NCBI RefSeq assembly: GCF_947507565.1 | Contig: NC_089184.1 | Location: 1,488,001-1,552,000 of the forward strand | Direction: 5' to 3' | Length of the DNA: 64,000 nucleotides | Source of the DNA: Oscarella lobularis | Taxonomy: Eukaryota; Porifera; Homoscleromorpha; Homosclerophorida; Oscarellidae | In this document: in pieces, positions 60,601 through 64,000 of the stretch | Layout: every line of letters begins with the position of its first letter | Position numbering within the stretch: the first letter of the stretch is position 1 | Translations under genes and position numbers: made by a program | The notes under the pieces: model-generated | What the model was told of the DNA's origin: nothing | Database searches by the model: none | Seen by the model: only the letters and a program-made list of their open reading frames with translations

Positions 60601-63600
60601 TTTTAAATTGAGGGCCTAATCTTTGATTCACAGAGCCTAAATATTAAATTGAGGACCTAATCTTTGATTATAAAGGCCTAAATATTAAATTGAGGGCCTA
60701 ATCTTTGATTATAAAGACCTACATTTTAAATTGAGGGCCTAATCTTTGATTCACAGGGCCTAAATCTTAAATTGAGGGACTAATCTTTGATTCACAGGGC
60801 CTAAATATTAAATTGAGGGCTTAATCTTTGATTATAAAGTCCTTCAAATTAAATTGAGGGCCTAATCTTTGATTATAAAGGCCTACATTTTAAATTGAGG
60901 GCCTAATCTTTGATTCACAGAGCCTAAATATTAAATTGAGGGAATAATCTTTGATTCAAAGGGCCTAAATATTAAATTGAGGGAATAATCTTTGATTCTA
61001 AAGGCTTACATTTTAAATTGAGGGCCTAATCTTTGATTCACAGGGCCTAAATATTAAATTGAGGGCCTAATCTTTGATTATAAAGTCCTACAAATTAAAT
61101 TGAGGGCCTAATCTTAGATTCACAGGGCCTCAATATTAAATTGAAAGACTAATCTTTGATTCTAAACGCATACATTTTCAATTGAGGGCCTAATCTTTGA
61201 TTCTAAAGGCCTAAGTATTAAATTGAGGGCCTAATTTATTATTCTAAAAGATCAATATTAAATTGAGGGCCTAATCTTTGATTCACAGGGCCTAAATATT
61301 AAATTGAGGGAATAATCTTTGATTCATAGGGACTAAATATTAAATTGAGGGACTAATCTTTGATTCTAAAGGCCTACATTTTAAATTGAGGGCCTAATCT
61401 TTGATTAGCAGGGCCTAAATATTAAATTGAGGGACTAATCTTTGATTCACAGGGCCTAAATATTTAATTGAGGGACTAATCTTTGATTCATAGGGCCTAA
61501 ATATTAAAATGAGGGACTAATCTTTGATTCTAAAGGCCTACATTTTAAATTGAGGGCATAATCTTTGATTCTAAAGGCCTACATTTTAAATTGAGGGCCT
61601 AATCTTTGATTCTAAAGGCATACATTTTCAATTGAGGGCCTAATCTTTGATTATAAACTCCTACAAATTAAATTGAGAGCCTAATTTTTGATTCACAGGG
61701 CCAAAATATTAAATTGAGGGCCTAATCTTTGATTATAAAGTCCTACAAATTCAATTGAGGGCCTAATACTTGATTCCAAAGGCCTAAACTTTAAATTGAG
61801 GGCCTAATCTTTGATTCTAAAAGCCTACATTTTAAATTGAGGGCCTAATCTTTGATTCACAGGGCATAAATATTAAATTGAGGGCCTAATCTTTGATTTT
61901 AAAGGCCTAAGTATTAAATTGAGGGCCTAATTTATGATTCTAAAGGATAAATATTTAATTGAGGGCCTAATCTTTGATTCACAGGACCTAAATATTAAAT
62001 TGAGGGACTAATCTTTGATTCATAGAGCCTAAATATTAAATTGAGGGACTAATCTTTGATTCTGAAGGCTTACATTTTAAATTGAGGGCCTAATCTTTGA
62101 TTCACAGGGCCTAAATATTAAATTGAGGGCCTAATCTTTGATTATAAAGTCCTACAAATTAAATTGAGGGCCTAATACTTGATTCCAAAGGTCTAAACTT
62201 TAAATTGAGGGCCTAATCTTAGATTCACAAAGCCTAAATATTAAATTGAGGGACTAATCTTTGATTCATAGGGCCTAAATATTAAATTGAGGGACTAATC
62301 TTTGATTCTAAAGGCCTACACTTTAAACTGAGGACATAATCTTTGATTCACAGGGCCTAACTATTAAATTGAGGACATCATCTTTGATTTTAAAGGCCTA
62401 AGTATTAAATTTAGGGCCTAATTTATGATTCTAAAAGATAAATATTAAATTGAGGACCTAATCTTTGATTAAAAAAGAGTAAATAATAAATTGAGGGCCT
62501 AATCTTTGATTCCAAAGGCCTAAGTATTAAATTGAGGGCCTAATTTATGATTCTAAAGGATAAATATTAAATTGAGGGCCTAATCTTTGATTCACAGGGC
62601 CTAAATATTAAATTGAGGGACTAATCTTTGATTCATAGGGCCTAAATATTAAATTGAGGGACTAATCTTTGATTCTAAAGGCCTACATTTTAAATTGAGG
62701 GACTAATCTTTGATTCATAGGGCCTAAATATTAAATTGAGGGACTAATCTTTGATTCTAAAGGCCTACACTTTAAACTGAGGACATAATCTTTGATTCAC
62801 AGGGCCTAACTATTAAATTGAGGACATCATCTTTGATTTTATTAAAGACCTAAGTATTAAATTTAGGGCCTAATTTATGATTCTAAAAGATAAATATTAA
62901 ATTGAGGACCTAATCTTTGATTAAAAAAGACTAAATAATAAATTGAGGGCCTAATCTTTGATTCCAAAGGCCTAAGTATTAAATTGAGGGCCTAATTTAT
63001 GATTCTAAAGGATCAATATTAAATTGAGGGCCTAATCTTTGATTAAAAAAGACTAAATAATAAATTGAGGGCCTAATCTTTGATTCCAAAGGCCTAAGTA
63101 TTAAATTGAGGGCCTAATTTATGATTCTAAAAGATAAATATTAAATTGAGGGCCTAATCTTTGATTCACAGGGCCTAAATATTAAATTGAGGGACTAATC
63201 TTTGATTCATAGGGCCTAAATATTAAATTGAGGGACTAATCTTTGATTCTAAAGGCCTACATTTTAAATTGAGGGCCTAATCTTTGATTATAAAGTCCTA
63301 CAAATTAAATTGAGGGCCTAATATTTGATTCCAAAGGCCTAAACTTTAAATTGAGGGCATAATCTTTGATTCACAGGGCCTAAATATTAAATTGAGGGAC
63401 TAATCTTTGATTCTAAAGGCCTAAGTATTAAATTAAGAGCCTAAGTATTAAATTGAGGGCCTAATTTATTATTCTAAAGGATAAATATTAAATTGAGGAA
63501 CTAATCTTTGATTATAAAGGCCGAAATATTAAATTGAGGGCCTAATCTTTGATTCTAAAAGCCTACATTTTAAATTGAGGGCCTAATCTTTGATTCACAG

Positions 63601-64000
63601 GGCTTAAATAATAAATTGAGGGACTAATCTTTGATTATAAAGGCCTAAATATTAAATTGAGGGCCTAATCTTTGATTCACAGGGCATAAATATTAAATTG
63701 AGGGCCTAATCTTTGATTCTAAAGGCCTAAGTATTAAATTGAGGGCCTAATTTATGATTCTAAAGGATAAATATTAAATTGAGGGCCTAATCTTTGATTC
63801 ACAGGGCCTAAATATTAAATTGAGCACATAATCTTTGATTATAAAGGCCTAAATATTAAATTGAGGGCCTAATCTTTGATTCTAAAAGCCTACATTTTAA
63901 ATTGAGGGCCTAATCTTTGATTCACAGGACCTAAATATTAAATTGAGGGACTAATCTTTGATTCATAGAGCCTAAATATTAAATTGAGGGACTAATCTTT

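Larger units (their letters stand above)
37170..64000. repeat. 41-bp AT-rich satellite array, at least 26.8 kb
   Basis: The monomer is two related halves, AGGGCCTAAATATTAAATTG (20 bp) and AGGGCCTAA followed by TCTTTGATTCAC (21 bp). About 650 monomers continue past the right edge. Variant monomers differ mainly at fixed places: the end of the second half (TTCACAGGG, TTCTAAAGG, TTATAAAGT, TTCCAAAGG, TTCATAGGG) and the start of the first (CTAAATATT, CTACATTTT, CTAAGTATT, CTAAACTTT, CTACAAATT). No open frame of 60 codons occurs, no gene or RNA is seen, and all units lie in one orientation. Confidence 0.97.

Noticed and set aside
37170-64000. CRISPR-like alternation of conserved and variable segments in the satellite
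   Set aside because: The variable parts are a small set of recurring variants, not unique spacers, the unit is a 41-bp dimer, and the host is an animal; this is ordinary satellite variation.
37170-64000. Telomere-like look of AGGGCCTAA
   Set aside because: GGG and CCTAA occur once per half unit within a longer AT-rich monomer; there is no tandem TTAGGG run.

Overview
The window reads as nuclear DNA of an early-branching animal, most likely a sponge. The evidence is metazoan gene content (an NK-like homeobox gene, tropomyosin, MEK5, synergin gamma, a fibrinogen-domain type II receptor), very compact genes with many introns of about 50-70 nt, and intergenic gaps of about 80-340 bp. The species assignment is inference.

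Positions 1-35.7 kb hold fourteen protein genes on both strands. In order: the 5' part of a PTPN9/MEG2-like CRAL-TRIO gene (-, runs off the left edge); SEC24C/D (-, 23 exons); an intronless sialate O-acetylesterase (+); a GH27 alpha-galactosidase (+, 17 exons); LINS1 (-); a short tropomyosin (+); CHAF1A, the large CAF-1 subunit (-); USO1/p115 (-); synergin gamma (+); an NK/Bar-like homeobox gene (-); MAP2K5/MEK5 (-, 23 exons); a small LAS2/C18orf54-like gene (+); cyclophilin B (-); and a type II transmembrane coiled-coil protein with two fibrinogen-like modules (-). I rebuilt exons by joining GT-AG or GC-AG introns where reading phase and family alignment agree.

Functionally, SEC24 (COPII cargo adaptor), USO1 (ER-Golgi tether) and synergin gamma (AP-1 partner at the trans-Golgi) are three steps of membrane traffic. 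The last two are divergently transcribed from a 78-bp gap centred near a CACGTG palindrome. The esterase and the alpha-galactosidase are secretory or lysosomal glycan enzymes lying in tandem 98 bp apart. Two copies of an unidentified 0.77-0.88 kb dispersed repeat sit in introns of SEC24 and the fibrinogen-domain gene.

From 35.9 kb to the right edge there is no gene. A 15-bp palindromic minisatellite that changes orientation twice (35.9-37.17 kb), with a 36-bp minisatellite inside it, leads into at least 26.8 kb of AT-rich 41-bp satellite. The satellite shows higher-order and multi-kilobase duplications and a 200-N assembly gap.

The most notable observations are a SEC24 whose zinc-finger cysteines are all replaced in an otherwise well conserved protein, a candidate 6-nt micro-exon in the alpha-galactosidase, a cluster of GC-AG introns in MAP2K5, the USO1/synergin promoter, the fibrinogen-domain receptor, and the structure of the satellite.
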